Of a DNA stretch of 64,000 nt, positions 11,441 through 22,260 are shown piece by piece. Position numbers and translations under genes: made by a program. The stretch spans positions 77,262,073-77,326,072 of the forward strand of contig CP154954.1 in the NCBI GenBank assembly GCA_039621445.1, written 5' to 3'. Positions within the stretch are counted from its first letter, which is position 1. Each line of letters starts with the position of its first letter. This stretch comes from Euglena gracilis (Eukaryota > Euglenida > Euglenophyceae > Euglenales). Under the pieces are notes generated by a model that saw only the letters and a list, made by a program, of their open reading frames with translations, was not told the DNA's origin and ran no database searches.

Positions 11441-11635
11441 CAGATTCACACGACGAACCAAAACCAGCCCTCTGTCCCTGCGGTCTAAAGAGTGCATTTA
11501 AGAACAATTGGCGAGAACTGCACAATAATTGTCCTGAAAAGCGCATAGTGTGCAAATGTGCACACATATGCCTACCCCCCCCCCAGGGCGCTTGGCCCAG
11601 GCCATGGTTGAAGGCATGGCCAGGGGGCCTCAACC

Positions 11636-11968
11636 TTACACTACACCCATTAATTATTGGTGCGGGCGTCCACTAATTATTAATTAATTAATTAAATTCA
11701 ACAAGCCTGGGCTGGTGTACCTCCAGCATTTGTACCTCCAGCAACGGCAGCATGCCCCTGACAGCTTGCTGCCGTTCGAAAGGCCTGGGGAGGGGTGACA
11801 CCCCATTGGGGGTGTCAGGGCCGCTGAGGCACCTGACACGTTCTGCAGGCCTCCAACAAGGCATCCACGTGGACCCACCCTGGCTCAGATACGTAGTTTT
11901 TTCAAAAATTTTGGGGTGCACCAATAATTAATGGACGCCCAAACCAATAATCAATGGACGTAATGTAG
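11636..11968. mobile_element. MITE with about 45-bp imperfect TIRs
   Basis: The left end (TTACACTACACCCATTAATT onward, through GGGCGTCCACTAATTATT) is mirrored at the right end (GGACGCCC, then CAATGGACGTAATGTAG). The ends share the TTATTGG and GGGCGTCC blocks. No coding capacity is seen and no clean target duplication was found. Confidence 0.65.
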
Positions 11969-11994
11969 GGGCCAAATTTGCATATTAGGAATTT

Positions 11995-12190
11995 CAGCAG
12001 CAGCAATAACAACATCATCATCAACAACAACAACAATTATGATAATAATATTAATAATGCCAATAATGTTAACATATTGACGTTAATAATGATGATAATA
12101 ATTGAAATAAATTGTAACAACAACAACAACAACAACAACAGCAACAACTCCACCACCACCACCAACAACAACAACCACAACAACCTTAAA
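11995..12190 (+). repeat. CAA/AAT trinucleotide-rich tract
   Basis: Dense CAA, AAT and CCA triplet repeats. The Asn-rich open frame over it is a product of the repeat. Confidence 0.85.
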
Positions 12191-12285
12191 AATGGGAGGG
12201 ACATGATCGCAAGTTACAGCCGAAAGCCAATTTGGGGGGGGGGCAAGTTTGTATGTAAAGCGGGTGGGGGAGGTGTATCCTATAT

Positions 12286-13226
12286 CGAGAACTGTGTCCC
12301 AGACGCCGGTTCGGGCGTGAAACCTGTGCCTGGGACGCCGGTTCGGGCTACCGCCCGAACTGGCGTCCCAGGCACAGGTTTCACGCCCGAACCGGCGTCT
12401 GGGACACCGTTTTTGAAACCGTGGCTCCGGTTTCATGCCCGAACCGGCGGCTGAGGAATCACGGCCAATTTCGCCCAAAATACCCATGTTTGGGGCAGTT
12501 TTGGGCGACTTTGGCCCAAATGGGCAGCCGGTCAAAAATGGCAGATTCCACACTTATGAAGCCATGTTACCCATCAATCGAAAGCTCTTCTCAAGGGCTT
12601 TCGACAGATGGCCACAGAATTCGGCCATCATGCACGCAGCGCTTATTTTCAGCGATCGTGTATTCCAAAAATTGGCATCCTAATTTGTCAAATCCCACAG
12701 CTCAGGTTGCATATTGCATATCAAACGAAAAGTCTCGCCAACACCTTTCGCTTTGTACCCACAGAACTCAGCCAGATTGCAAAGCGCTCTCAAAATCAGC
12801 GATCGCAATTTTCCGCATTTTTCGGACCCCGTTTGCATATCTGAAATTCCACTTTTCAGCTGCCATGTTGCCCATCGATTGAAAGCTCTTCTCAAGGGCA
12901 TCAGCAGATGGCCTTAGATTTCTGCCATGCTGTGTGGCATTCTATTCAGATATTCTCCAAAATTGGCCAAAAGGAAATTGTTCCTCAAAAACCCCCAATG
13001 TTTGGCCCAAGACCACCCAAAAACTGCTCAAATATGATTGCCACCTGTCTACAAACCCTTTTGGACACTTTTTGGCACTTTTATTTTGGGTCCCCCAGAC
13101 GCCGGTTTCACGCCCGAACCGACGTCTGGGACGCCGGTTCGGCGCAGAAATTTCCCGCCCGAACCGGCGTCCCAGACGCCAGTTCGGGCATGCAACCGGA
13201 GCCTGCAGACACGGTTTCAAATAATT
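12286..13226. mobile_element. palindrome-ended element (GCCGGTTCGGGCG family), copy 1
   Basis: The left end is a hairpin with 54-bp arms (12295-12348 and 12353-12406, 53 of 54 paired, 4-base loop). Near the right end, 13093-13195 holds a second, shorter inverted repeat of the same motif, and the terminus reads ACACGGTTTCAAA. The middle (about 12540-12950) reappears reverse-complemented at about 33430-34020. No protein is encoded. Confidence 0.7.
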
Positions 13227-13384
13227 GTGTTCTTTCTTTGTCTGCGGCCTGCATCAATGTTGCACAAATGGGTAAACCAGGAACCCCCTGCATTCCATGG
13301 ACCAGGGTACAATAATTTTTGGGGCAAAAAAAACACTTCAGGCATAAAAGCTGCACACTTGTACACGGACAAGGGCACAAAATG

Positions 13385-13475
13385 CAAATGTGGATGCAAG
13401 CAAACACTCCCACCCACACCCACACCCACCCACCACACCCACCCACACACACAAAACACTCACATAGAAACGCAA
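13385..13475 (+). repeat. CACCCA/CACACA microsatellite
   Basis: Short CACCCA, CACCCAC and CACACA tandem tract inside otherwise unassigned sequence. Confidence 0.8.
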
Positions 13476-13744
13476 AATGGTTGTTGGGCTTGTCAGAAGC
13501 AGACAAAAAATTATTGGCAGCGCTGCTGGTTTTTGGTTGCTTTACTTGGGGGCACTGGGTCAACGATGGTTTGCAGCGGCGCGTTCGACCCAAAATGGGA
13601 GGAACATCCTTTCTGCTGGGGGACTCCAGGCCCGAGATCAGTTGCTCAGCGTGCAGTACCATTTCCGAAACCTGCCCCCCCCCCCCGGAACCATCTCATC
13701 AAACCAGGCAGCAAAAACAGACATGGGAGACGTCCCCACGAGGA

Positions 13745-14220
13745 CAGGCAGCAAATAAACCCCCCCCCAAAATAAGACCCGGGTCTTATTTTTGGGTCCG
13801 TTGCTGGAAGCCTCCAGGGGGGTCTTATTTTGGGGGGGGTCTTATTTTTGGATTTTTTCTTGACCGACCCGGGCCCGAAAAAATACCATTTTTCAGGTTC
13901 CCAAGAGTGCTAAAATTTTTCCTTCGGCGCTTCGCGCCATGTGTAGATTTTGTAATTTGACATTTAGCATGTTTTTTGGCACTTCAAAAACCTGAATTTT
14001 TTTGAAATTTCATCATTTTTGTGCATGAAATTGGGGTTTTTGGTAATTTTTCAGGGAAAATTTTCACTGTCCCCGGCGCTTCGCGCCGTCAAGGGGGGTC
14101 TTATTTATGGGGGGGTCTTATTTTTGGATTTTTGCTCGATCGGCCCAGGGGGGGTCTTATTTTTGGGGGGGGGTCTTATTTTTGGGGGGGGGTCTTATTT
14201 TTTGGGGGGGGTTTACGGAT
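13745..14220. repeat. GGGGGGTCTTATTTTTGG repeats
   Basis: At least eight copies of GGGTCTTATTTTTGGG-like units, one inverted pair (AATAAGACCCGGGTCTTATT) at 13770-13795, and GGCGCTTCGCGCC hairpins at about 13925 and 14078. A related GGTCTTATATGGGG foldback lies at 46100-46250. Confidence 0.65.
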
Positions 14221-14338
14221 CCAGGTCGGAGGGGAAAAAGGGGTGTGACATTTTTGATCCCGAGCCAGCACAGAAAATTCTGACATTTGTATGGCAGCCA
14301 TGAAAATTTAGCCGGGGGGGGGGGGGGCGTCCGAAAGA

Positions 14339-15498
14339 TTTGGCCGAGGCCAAGCACCTATGACAGATTCCAAATTTTAGCCCGCGGTCGGCTGCGGTCG
14401 GCTGGGGTCGGCAGCGGTCGGCAGCGGTCGGCAAAGTAGTTGGCTGTAGGCAGGCCAACAAAAAATGAGCATATATCACAATCACACAATCCACTGTTGC
14501 CAACTTTTGGCCACTTTTCGCTGCTTTTGGCCAGTTTTTGATGTTTTGGACTGCTTTTGGCCACTGTTGCCAACTTTTGGTCGATTTTTGCTGCCTTTGC
14601 CCATTACTTCCTGCCTTTTGCTTTCTTTTGGTCACTTTTGTTGCTTTTGCCCACTTTTTGCTGGGCTTTGGCTGCTTTTGGCCAGCTTTTGCTTTGCTTT
14701 GACCTCTTTTGACCACTTTTGGCCTCTTTAACCCACTTTTGGCCACTTTTCTCTGCTGTTGGCCATTTTTACCCACCGCTTTAAACGTCTTTTTGTTGCT
14801 TTTGACATGAAGAGCAGTCAAACGTGACCTAAAAATGGCCTAAAAGTGGCAAAAAAAATGGTTAAAATGGCCAAAAGTTCCAAAAGCAGACAAAAATAAC
14901 AAAAAAAATGCCCAAAATGGTCCAAAAAAGCCAAAAATGGCCCAAAATGACCCTGCTTTTGGCCAATTTGGGTCATTTTAGCAGCTTTTGTTCACTTGTG
15001 GCAACAAACTGGCGCAAAATGCTCAAAATGGTCAAATTGGACCAAAAAGAGACCAAAAAATGGGCAAAAATAGCAAAAGAAAAGGTCGAAAATGGCTCTA
15101 AATGGTCAAAAATGGCCCAAAATGGCCCAAAATGGCCAAAGAGCAGGACAAAATGGCCCAAAATTACAAGAAGTGGGCAAAAAGTGGCCAAAAAATGTCA
15201 AAATAGGTCAAAATGGGTGAATTATGGTGAAGCGACCAAAAATGGCCAAACGTGGCCAAAAGTGACAACATGAGCCAGATGAGCCAGAAAAATCTCAACA
15301 TCTGGGATAAAAATGAGCCTAATTCCTCATTCTCACTGAAAAATTGACATCAATTAGAAAAAAAAGTTGCGCGGTCGGCTGCGGTCGGCTGCGGTCGGCT
15401 GCGGTCGGCACCCCATCTATGACAGTCCTGAAACCCGCGGTCGGCCGCGGTCGGCTGCGGTCGGCTGCGGTCGGCATAGGTGCCTGGCCGAGGCCAAA
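14339..15498. mobile_element. 1.16-kb foldback element with TTTGGCC...GCACCTATG ends
   Basis: The ends TTTGGCCGAGGCCAAGCACC and the reverse complement of GGTGCCTGGCCGAGGCCAAA are inverted copies. Inside each end is a GCGGTCGGCT tandem (14381-14440; 15368-15408 and 15436-15478). The core is TTTTGGCCACTTTTG-rich on the left (14500-14800) and CAAAATGGCC-rich on the right (14820-15260), so the whole unit can fold back on itself. No gene. Confidence 0.7.
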
Positions 15499-15616
15499 TT
15501 CGCCTTTGTTTTTTCACCGACTTGCAGAGGAACAAATATGTTGTTATGTAGGTGGTTAGGGTGAGAGGTTGGAGCAGGTTGGGGCTAGGATTTAGGACGT
15601 TGGGCCATAAATTAAT

Positions 15617-16881
15617 CAGGGATCCTCACACGTCCGTGCTGGCCGAGGCCAAAATGTATCCGTGATTTTCCGTGATTTTCCGTGAATTTCCTGTTTCTGG
15701 AAAAAGTCAAGGGCCACATTCCATTCTGCACTGGAGCCAGATTTGGGCGGTTGTGGCAGCAGATCGTTTCTCCATAGTATAGTTCTGGAATCCCCCAGTT
15801 CCCATCCACACCTGCAGGGGGGGGGGGAATGCAACTGGGCCCTTCAAATTATGCAAGTCAAAAAAATGCAAAAAAAAATGCAAAAAAAATGCAAAAAAAT
15901 GCAAAAAAATGCAACTTGCATGAAAACCCTGAGAAAAAGCTGGAATATAACAGAGCTTTGCTGCCTAAGATCAAAAAAAATTTCCAGGGCAAAATATTTT
16001 ATGCAAAAAAATGCCAAAAAAAATGCAAAAAAATCCATAATTATGGCAACCAACAACAACAAAATTTTTTTCCAGGGCAAAATATTTTATGTAGAAAATG
16101 CAAAAATATGCAAAAAAATTCAAACATATGGCAACCAACTACAAAAAATTTTTCCGGGGAAAATATTTTATGCAAAAAAAATGCAAAAAAATGCAAAAAA
16201 AATGCAAATTTCGGGAAAAGCCGATTATGCAAAAAAATGCAAATTATGCAAGTTGCATTTCCCCCCCCCTGACACCTGTATATGAAAATAAAAAACGCAC
16301 AGGAGGGGGAAAAACAACCTTTTGTCCTTGAATTTTTTTCTTGATTGCCCCTAAATGGGTTGCCAAAACCCTGTCAGCAGACCAATATAGCGATCGACCC
16401 TTCTGCATGCAGCCTGGGCGGAAAGGTGGAAGGTCACAAAACCCACACGCCCTTAACTTGTGTGTATTTCTGGAGAACACCTCTGATGCTTTTGAGGTCC
16501 AATTTTGTGACCAAGAGACCAGAATGGAGGAAAACGGCCACAAAATCATCTGTGATTGTCTGGGTGAGGTTTTGCTTCTTCACCGACTCCCGAAAATCCA
16601 ACTGCTTCAGTGGGGTGTCTTGGCTAGGAAGAAAAATTTACAAAAAATGAATTGGACGACATAGTCTGTTTGGAAAGGCAGAGAATGTGCAAAACATCCA
16701 TCAAAATGTATCTGCACAAACAAAACACATTCAAAAAAAGACCAAAATTTTTTTCCGAACCCTCCTACTCATCTGTGAATTTCCGTGATTTTCCGCGATT
16801 TCCGTGAAAATAGCCTTCCGCCCATTTCCGTGATCCTCCGTGAATTTCCGTGAATTTCCTTTTCAGGACGTGTGATCCCTG
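15617..16881. mobile_element. TIR element with CAGGGATC..ACACGTCC ends
   Basis: The left end CAGGGATCCTCACACGTCC matches the reverse complement of the right end CAGGGATCACACGTCC apart from a 3-base gap. Both subterminal regions carry several TTCCGTGATTTTCCG-type repeats (15657-15695 and 16775-16855), typical of transposase binding arrays. It lies between TTAAT-rich flanks. A younger element is nested at 15817-16269. Confidence 0.7.
15817..16269. mobile_element. nested ATGCAAAAAA-rich element with 9-bp target duplication
   Basis: A G run plus AATGCAACT at the left is inverted at the right (AGTTGCATTT plus a C run). Flanks ACACCTGCA (15808-15816) and ACACCTGTA (16272-16280) look like a 9-bp target duplication with one change. 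The interior is many ATGCAAAAAA repeats with AAATATTTTATG blocks and encodes nothing credible. Confidence 0.6.
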
Positions 16882-16904
16882 AATTAATTAATTAGGACAT
16901 AGAC

Positions 16905-17312
16905 CAAAAATGAGCCCTAACTTAGACCCAAATTTAGGCCCCTTCCCCCCTCACCACTCCACTAGGTCCCCCCTCGGGGAGGGGGGGTGGAGCAAAATTC
17001 TTTCATCTCGGAATATATATATATATATATATTTAATCAGCATCTCCCCAGACCCGACGCCCACACTTGTGTCGCGGTCCCCACTCGGTTCGCCGTCAGC
17101 GCGGCGCAACTGCCCCGGCGGCGGGACCAGAATCCAAAGCCGACCGCCGCCCCGGCCGCGGCTGCGCATCCAGCGGGCGTCAGCGTGGCCGGGGCGGGGG
17201 GCCGGGGCGTGCCATCTCTCGCACGGGCGGGCTGGGCAGGGGTTGGGTTGGCAGGGGCCCCCGGTGCGCTCGGGAGAGAACAGGACTCGCGGCGTGAGGG
17301 GGAAACAGGTGG
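16905..17312. other. GC-rich island without assigned gene
   Basis: The part from 17040 to 17312 is GC-rich and contrasts sharply with the AT microsatellites on either side. All frames give Ala/Pro/Arg-rich low-complexity peptides and none is recognised. Confidence 0.35.
17013..17034. repeat. AT microsatellite
   Basis: Eleven TA dinucleotides. Confidence 0.95.
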
Positions 17313-17317
17313 CAAAC

Positions 17318-17423
17318 AGTGTGTATATATCTATATATAATATATATAGATATAGATATAAATATAGATATAGATATAGATATAGATATACAGATATATA
17401 TCTGTATATAAATATAGATATAC

Positions 17424-17502
<79 letters not shown>
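17318..17502 (+). repeat. ATAG/GATA microsatellite
   Basis: ATATAG and GATATA hexamers (17318-17415) pass into more than 18 uninterrupted GATA tetramers (17426-17500). The Tyr/Ile/Ser open frames over it are artefacts. Confidence 0.95.
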
Positions 17503-18790
17503 CACCCATAATACATACGTATGTTAATAATAATAAAAATGATAAAAAAAAGTCCGCCTTCTGCTTCAAGGGACCGACAATGTGATTGCTTCTCTGTCCC
17601 CCAAATATAACCCCCCTTGCTGTAACCCCCAAATATAACCCCCCCCCTTTTTCACTGTTGGACTGTTTGTTTGGCACCTTTTATCCCTTCTTCTGGCCTG
17701 GTGCTGCTTTTCGCTGCTGGCCCTTTTTGTCTGTGAGGGTGCCCATCCTGCAGTGCCGGCACCGTGTGGCACTGCGTGGGCACTGCGTGACACCCCCGGC
17801 ACTGCGCTCCCGGCACTGTGGGCCGTTAAACCACTTGTTTGTTTTTTTTGCATCATTGGCTGTTGGGGCCATCAAAGGCAATTCTGGATGTTTTGTGCAA
17901 CTTTTTTGCCTTTTTGGGTCGCTTTGGCCACGTCTGGCTAGAAATATCGAACAATGACCAAAAAATGCATGCAAAAAAGCTGCATCATTGATCATTATTG
18001 ATCATTGAAGGTGCTTGCATGCGGGTTAAACGGCCCACAGTGGCCCAAAATCCAGGGCTGGGGGGGGGGGCTATTTTGGGGGGGATTATAATTCAGAAAT
18101 TTTTTTGGGATTTTGGGGCAGAAATCCAAAATAGAAAAATTTTTCTTCCGGCGCTGTGCGCCGGAAAATGCGTCAAAAATGCCTTTTTCCTCACCTTTGA
18201 GCATATTGCACATTTTATGATGCTTGGTTGTTCTCAGGCGGGCGGCTTCGCATTTAAAGGTTTTTTCTTTGAAATGAGCGCATTTGCGCAGCTTTGCAAT
18301 TTTTGCGATATTTCTGGAACCCTGTACCCTGACAGACAAAAAAAATTTATGAACTGTTGCAACCCTGTGTTGAAGGGATGTAACTCCCGGCAGTTTGGTA
18401 CGCATGTTGCTTACCGGGTGACGCGAAGAGGGCGGAGGGTGAGATTGGTGTGTATGTGAAACAGGTGGGAAACACACACCCGCTGTTGCGATAATTGGTA
18501 CTGGTGCTGACGTGGTGACTGAACTGGCTTGGGTAATGCAGCCACCCAGAAAGACACACGTAGCCTCATTGCATCACACACTACAGACTACATTTGTCAG
18601 CCGTCATGCAACTGATGTGTGTTTGTGGGCGCATTTGCGCGCACAAAACACAAAACATTGAACTTAAAATGGCATATTTGTGGGCGCAAATGCGCCAACA
18701 AACAAATTTGTTTGTGTGTGCAAATGCGCGCACCAACCACTTGGGGAAAATGGTATGCGGATGGTTTGTGGGTTTTATCCATTTTTAATA
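17503..18790. other. unassigned sequence with short inverted repeats
   Basis: No gene is recognised. CCCAAATATAACCCCCC repeats lie at 17597-17650, a GGCGCTGTGCGCC hairpin at about 18150, and three GGGCGCATTTGCGC or inverse boxes at 18628-18735. Confidence 0.4.
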
Positions 18791-18799
18791 CTATTTTAT

Positions 18800-19126
18800 T
18801 TTCTTCTGTGCTGTTCCCTCTCAGAGATAGAGAGAGAGATTGGAACTGTCTGAAAGCTATGCATTGTCATTTTGGGAGTGCATTAGCCCCAGTGGGCCAT
18901 TTAACTCCCAAAGACTTCATTATCTTCCCAGATCATCTCCCCAGATTGCATTTCATACAAAGAGCTTGGCAGTCAGCAAAACCTGGTTATTTTTGGAACC
19001 TCTTCCATCTTGGTTGACCCATTTTCTGGGTCAACAAACCAATGCACCAGCTTTCTGGAATAGCCTCTGTGGTATGCAGCACCGTCTAAACCTGATGTCC
19101 TGCACCACCCAAGACCCCTCAAGGTG
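18800..19126 (+). other. possible coding fragment, unrecognised
   Basis: Frame 1 up to 19017 reads as protein-like (TPKDFIIFPDHLPRL, IQRAWQSAKPGYFWNLFHL). The homologous-looking reading then continues in frame 3 (THFLGQQTNAPAFW, GMQHRLNLMSC). This resembles an eroded coding segment with one frame change. I cannot name a family, and chance is not excluded. Confidence 0.25.
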
Positions 19127-19296
19127 ACAACGTCGTGGGAAAGGTCAGAGGACGAGAGGCCCCACCAGGCTCCCCATACAATTGGGAAACGACAGAGGTC
19201 AAGGGTTGTCTTACCAACCCAGGGGGGGTTCGGACGGCTGCCAAAAAGGAAACAAAAATACCCCAAAACTGGCAAAATAGCGCAAATCCAACTGGG

Positions 19297-19478
19297 TACC
19301 TCCCCCCCCCCTTGTCATTGACACGCCAATGTTCCAGGAGAGTGCCGTTGACACGGGGGTGTGTCAACGACACGCCATGTCAATGTCACTGTGATTCAAT
19401 AGGTAGTGTTCCAGAAAAGTGTCGTTGACAGGGGGGTGTGTCAACGACACGCCGTGTCAACGACAAGGGGGGGAGGTA
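19297..19478. mobile_element. 182-bp foldback element with TACCTCCCCCC ends
   Basis: The end TACCTCCCCCC..TTGTCATTGACACG is inverted at the right as CGTGTCAACGACAAGG..GAGGTA. Inside are repeated GTGTCAACGACACGCC half-palindromes, and the two halves are near duplicates (19330-19375 and 19410-19460). No gene. Confidence 0.75.
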
Positions 19479-20053
19479 ACAATATAATAAGGAAAGCAAA
19501 TATTGGAGATAAAACCCCAAAGCACCACCTTTCCACCATTTTCAAAGTTTTTTTTTGGAAATATGTGGCAAACGTGGAGGGAAAAAAGATGCTGGCTGGA
19601 TCGCCAGGTTGTGGCAGGTGGGGAGGTGTCAGACACCCCTCCACCTGAAGCTGTAGCCCCCCCGCCCCCCCACCCCCCATCGGGGTTGGCCACTTTGGGC
19701 CAAAATTTCTCGAAATTTCTCTGGTTCCCTTTGGGCCAAATCACCCTCCCCTCAGAGGGAGGGGGAGGGTCCAGGTCAAAAAACAATCAGTCAACTTGAA
19801 GGAAAAAAACCGGTCGGTGACCGCCCTCTGGGGGGGGGGGGAGGGCTGGCCAACGACTGAATGATTGTGTGGCCACGGGCCACCCGTTCTGAACAGTGCC
19901 GCAGTCCCCAGCCCAAGGTGCAAATGGCACCGCAACTCTGCCCTGACAGTTTTGGCCCTGGGTGCGAACCCCCGGCAGGAGCCTGGCGGGGGAGGGGGCA
20001 GAACAGCGCGGCCAAACAACGAATAACTCCCGCAGGGCGCAGGGACTCCACGA

Positions 20054-20259
20054 CAGGGGTTTTTTTAAGACCGGGGGGGAGGGGGGGTCCCCCCCACCCC
20101 CCCACCCCCTGGTGGCCCCCCGGGGGGGGGGGTCCTGGGGGACCACCTGCAGCGCCGAAAAGTATATCCCACCCCCCTCCGGGGGACCCCCCGCCCGGGG
20201 GGGGGGGGGGGCTCGGCAAGACCCCACCCCGGGGGTCCACAACTTAAAAAAAACCCCTG
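20054..20259. mobile_element. hAT-type MITE with CAGGGGTTTTTTTAAG ends
   Basis: CAGGGGTTTTTTTAAG is inverted as CTTAAAAAAAACCCCTG. The flanks CTCCACGA (20046-20053) and CTCCACAA (20260-20267) are an 8-bp duplication with one change. The interior is nested G/C foldbacks and no gene. Confidence 0.75.
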
Positions 20260-20267
20260 CTCCACAA

Positions 20268-21112
20268 ACGCGGCTGCAAAAAAAAGGCAATGGGCAAAAG
20301 AAGATCCAGGGAGGTCGGCCTCTGAATCCGGGCCAGATGGGGTGGGATTGGACGCAAAGCAGGAAGGGTTGCGCAGGGCAGGGTCTATAAGGTCAGGTGG
20401 GGGGGGCAGGGTATTAAATGAGCGGGGAGGGGGGGGGGTCTCCCTCCCCCCTGAAGGGGGGTTCGGACCCCTTGTGCGAAAAAAAAAACTCCGGCGCAAA
20501 GCGCCGGATTTTTTGGGGGCCTTAAAAAAGACCCAAAGTTGTGTTTTCGCGCAGTTTATTTTTGTTGAAAAATCCATCAACACACACACACACACACACA
20601 CACAAATTTTTTATCTTTCCCAGCGCGAAGCGCCAGAAAAATTTTTGGTGGCTCCCAGGGGGGCTGCCGAGGGGGTCCCTGGTCACTCACCACACAGCAA
20701 ACTGGGCCACAAGGAAATTAGCGCTGGCCATAAACAGACAAGAAGCCTTAGTGCAACTAAGGGGGTCCTGTACCCCCCCTCGGTCTAACCCCCCCCTCCA
20801 CAAAACTGCTGCCCACTTAATACACTGGGGGGGGGGGGGCGGTCCAGGTTATGGAGAGGACCACCCCATAAACAATGGCACAATCATAAAAAATGGCGAC
20901 AATTCCTTGGCCCAACGTGGATCGCCGAGACAGAAAAAATTGCTTCCCACAATCGGCCGAAAAGGCCATGTTCAAAAGTTTTTGGAGTGCCGGAAGGATA
21001 AATTTGACCTTTTGGGGGCCAGATACCCCCTCCCCAGGGTAGGTCTGGACCCCCCTTGGCAGGTGGGAGGGGTGGTCTGGACCCGCCCTCCGGTCCAGGA
21101 AGGGGTATGGCC
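20268..21112. other. G/C-run-rich spacer with CA microsatellite
   Basis: Contains a GGAGGGGGGGGG..CCCTCCCCCC foldback (20418-20465), GGCGC/GCGCC hairpins (about 20491 and 20620) and a CA tract at 20581-20604. No gene is recognised. Confidence 0.45.
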
Positions 21113-22260
21113 CAGAGGTTTTTTAGGACCCGGGGGGGACCCACCCACCCTCTGGGGGGGGGGGGGTTCGGGGGACCGACTTTTGGGGGGTCAATTTTGG
21201 GGTCCAAAAAAATCCGGAAGGGTAAGAGGCGCGGCAGCCACCCTCTAACATCTGTACCAACTTTAGATAAAGAACGGGGGTTGTGTTGCCAAAATATGGG
21301 TAAGAGCCAGAGGGGGGTACTTCGACAAGGGGTTGCTGAGCTCTTATCCCTTTATGGGTAAGAGCGAAGCTTACCGCTGCCAAATGGCAACGTTAATATC
21401 AGATTGATCAATTTTGCGTGCTTGAAAATTGACCGACATGCTTGGTGGTGTGGGGTTGCAGGATTGGCAATGTTGAGACTTTAGGGCTGTCGCTTGGTTG
21501 CAGCCTTGATCCTTCAGTGGCTTTACCCATACAGCTTCTATGAACACCCCCCCCCCCCATACACACCAATACACACACAAGGAACCGGAAGCACAGATGC
21601 TCGCAAGCAAGTGTATTCCTCCGGCAGCTGATTTGGTGCACTGTGGGCATGCAGGCAGAAAAAGTAGAAGCAGACCATCAGAAGGTGGAGTGGTTTAGAT
21701 CCAGAGAGGCAGAGGGACGGTCATTGGTGAATGAGGGAAGGTGATGGCGGATTCAAGCGGCACGATGGCACGGCGTCGTTTTGACGGAACGCACGATTTA
21801 CGGAAAAAATAAAGCACAAAATATGTATGCACGATGGCCATCCCTGCCGCACAACCAACCAACCTGCGGGGGGGGGGGGGGATAATCCCCCAAAGGGCAA
21901 CTTGTGAAACCTATGGTTAAATCCAGGTTTGCATGTGAGGAGGAGGGGGGCCAAGCGCCCCGGGGGGAGGGGAAAGATATGACCGCATGAGAAAAGGAGG
22001 TAATCTGAAGAACTGGAGAAAAAGGAGTTTCATTGAAACACTGGTCCTGATTGATGAACATTTGGAAGTTTTGAGCAATCATACATTGATGAATCTATTT
22101 GAACCAGAGGTTTTTAAAGGACCTGGGGGAGGGGGGGGGGGTCGGGACCCACCCACCCACCCACCCACCCACCACTTTTAGGGGGTCGGGGTCAATTTTG
22201 GGGTCCCAAAAAAAAAATCGCCGCTTCGCGCCAAAAATAGAATAAAACCCCTCCTTCGGC
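21113..22260. repeat. two AGAGGTTTTTxAGGACC G-rich element copies
   Basis: 21113-21215 and 22107-22235 share AGAGGTTTTT, a GGACC start, G/C foldbacks, and GGTCAATTTTGGGGTCC before an A run. A third copy lies at 26430-26560. The ends resemble the CAGG hAT-type MITEs, but the right end is unclear, so they may be truncated. Between the two copies (21236-22106) no gene is recognised. Confidence 0.45.

Noticed and set aside
13038-13775. 245-codon plus-strand frame
   Set aside because: It crosses the end of the palindrome-ended element and a CACCCA microsatellite, and changes composition along its length.
16951-17505. 184-codon frame ending in Tyr/Ile/Ser repeats
   Set aside because: Half of it is the GATA microsatellite, and the rest is GC-rich low complexity.
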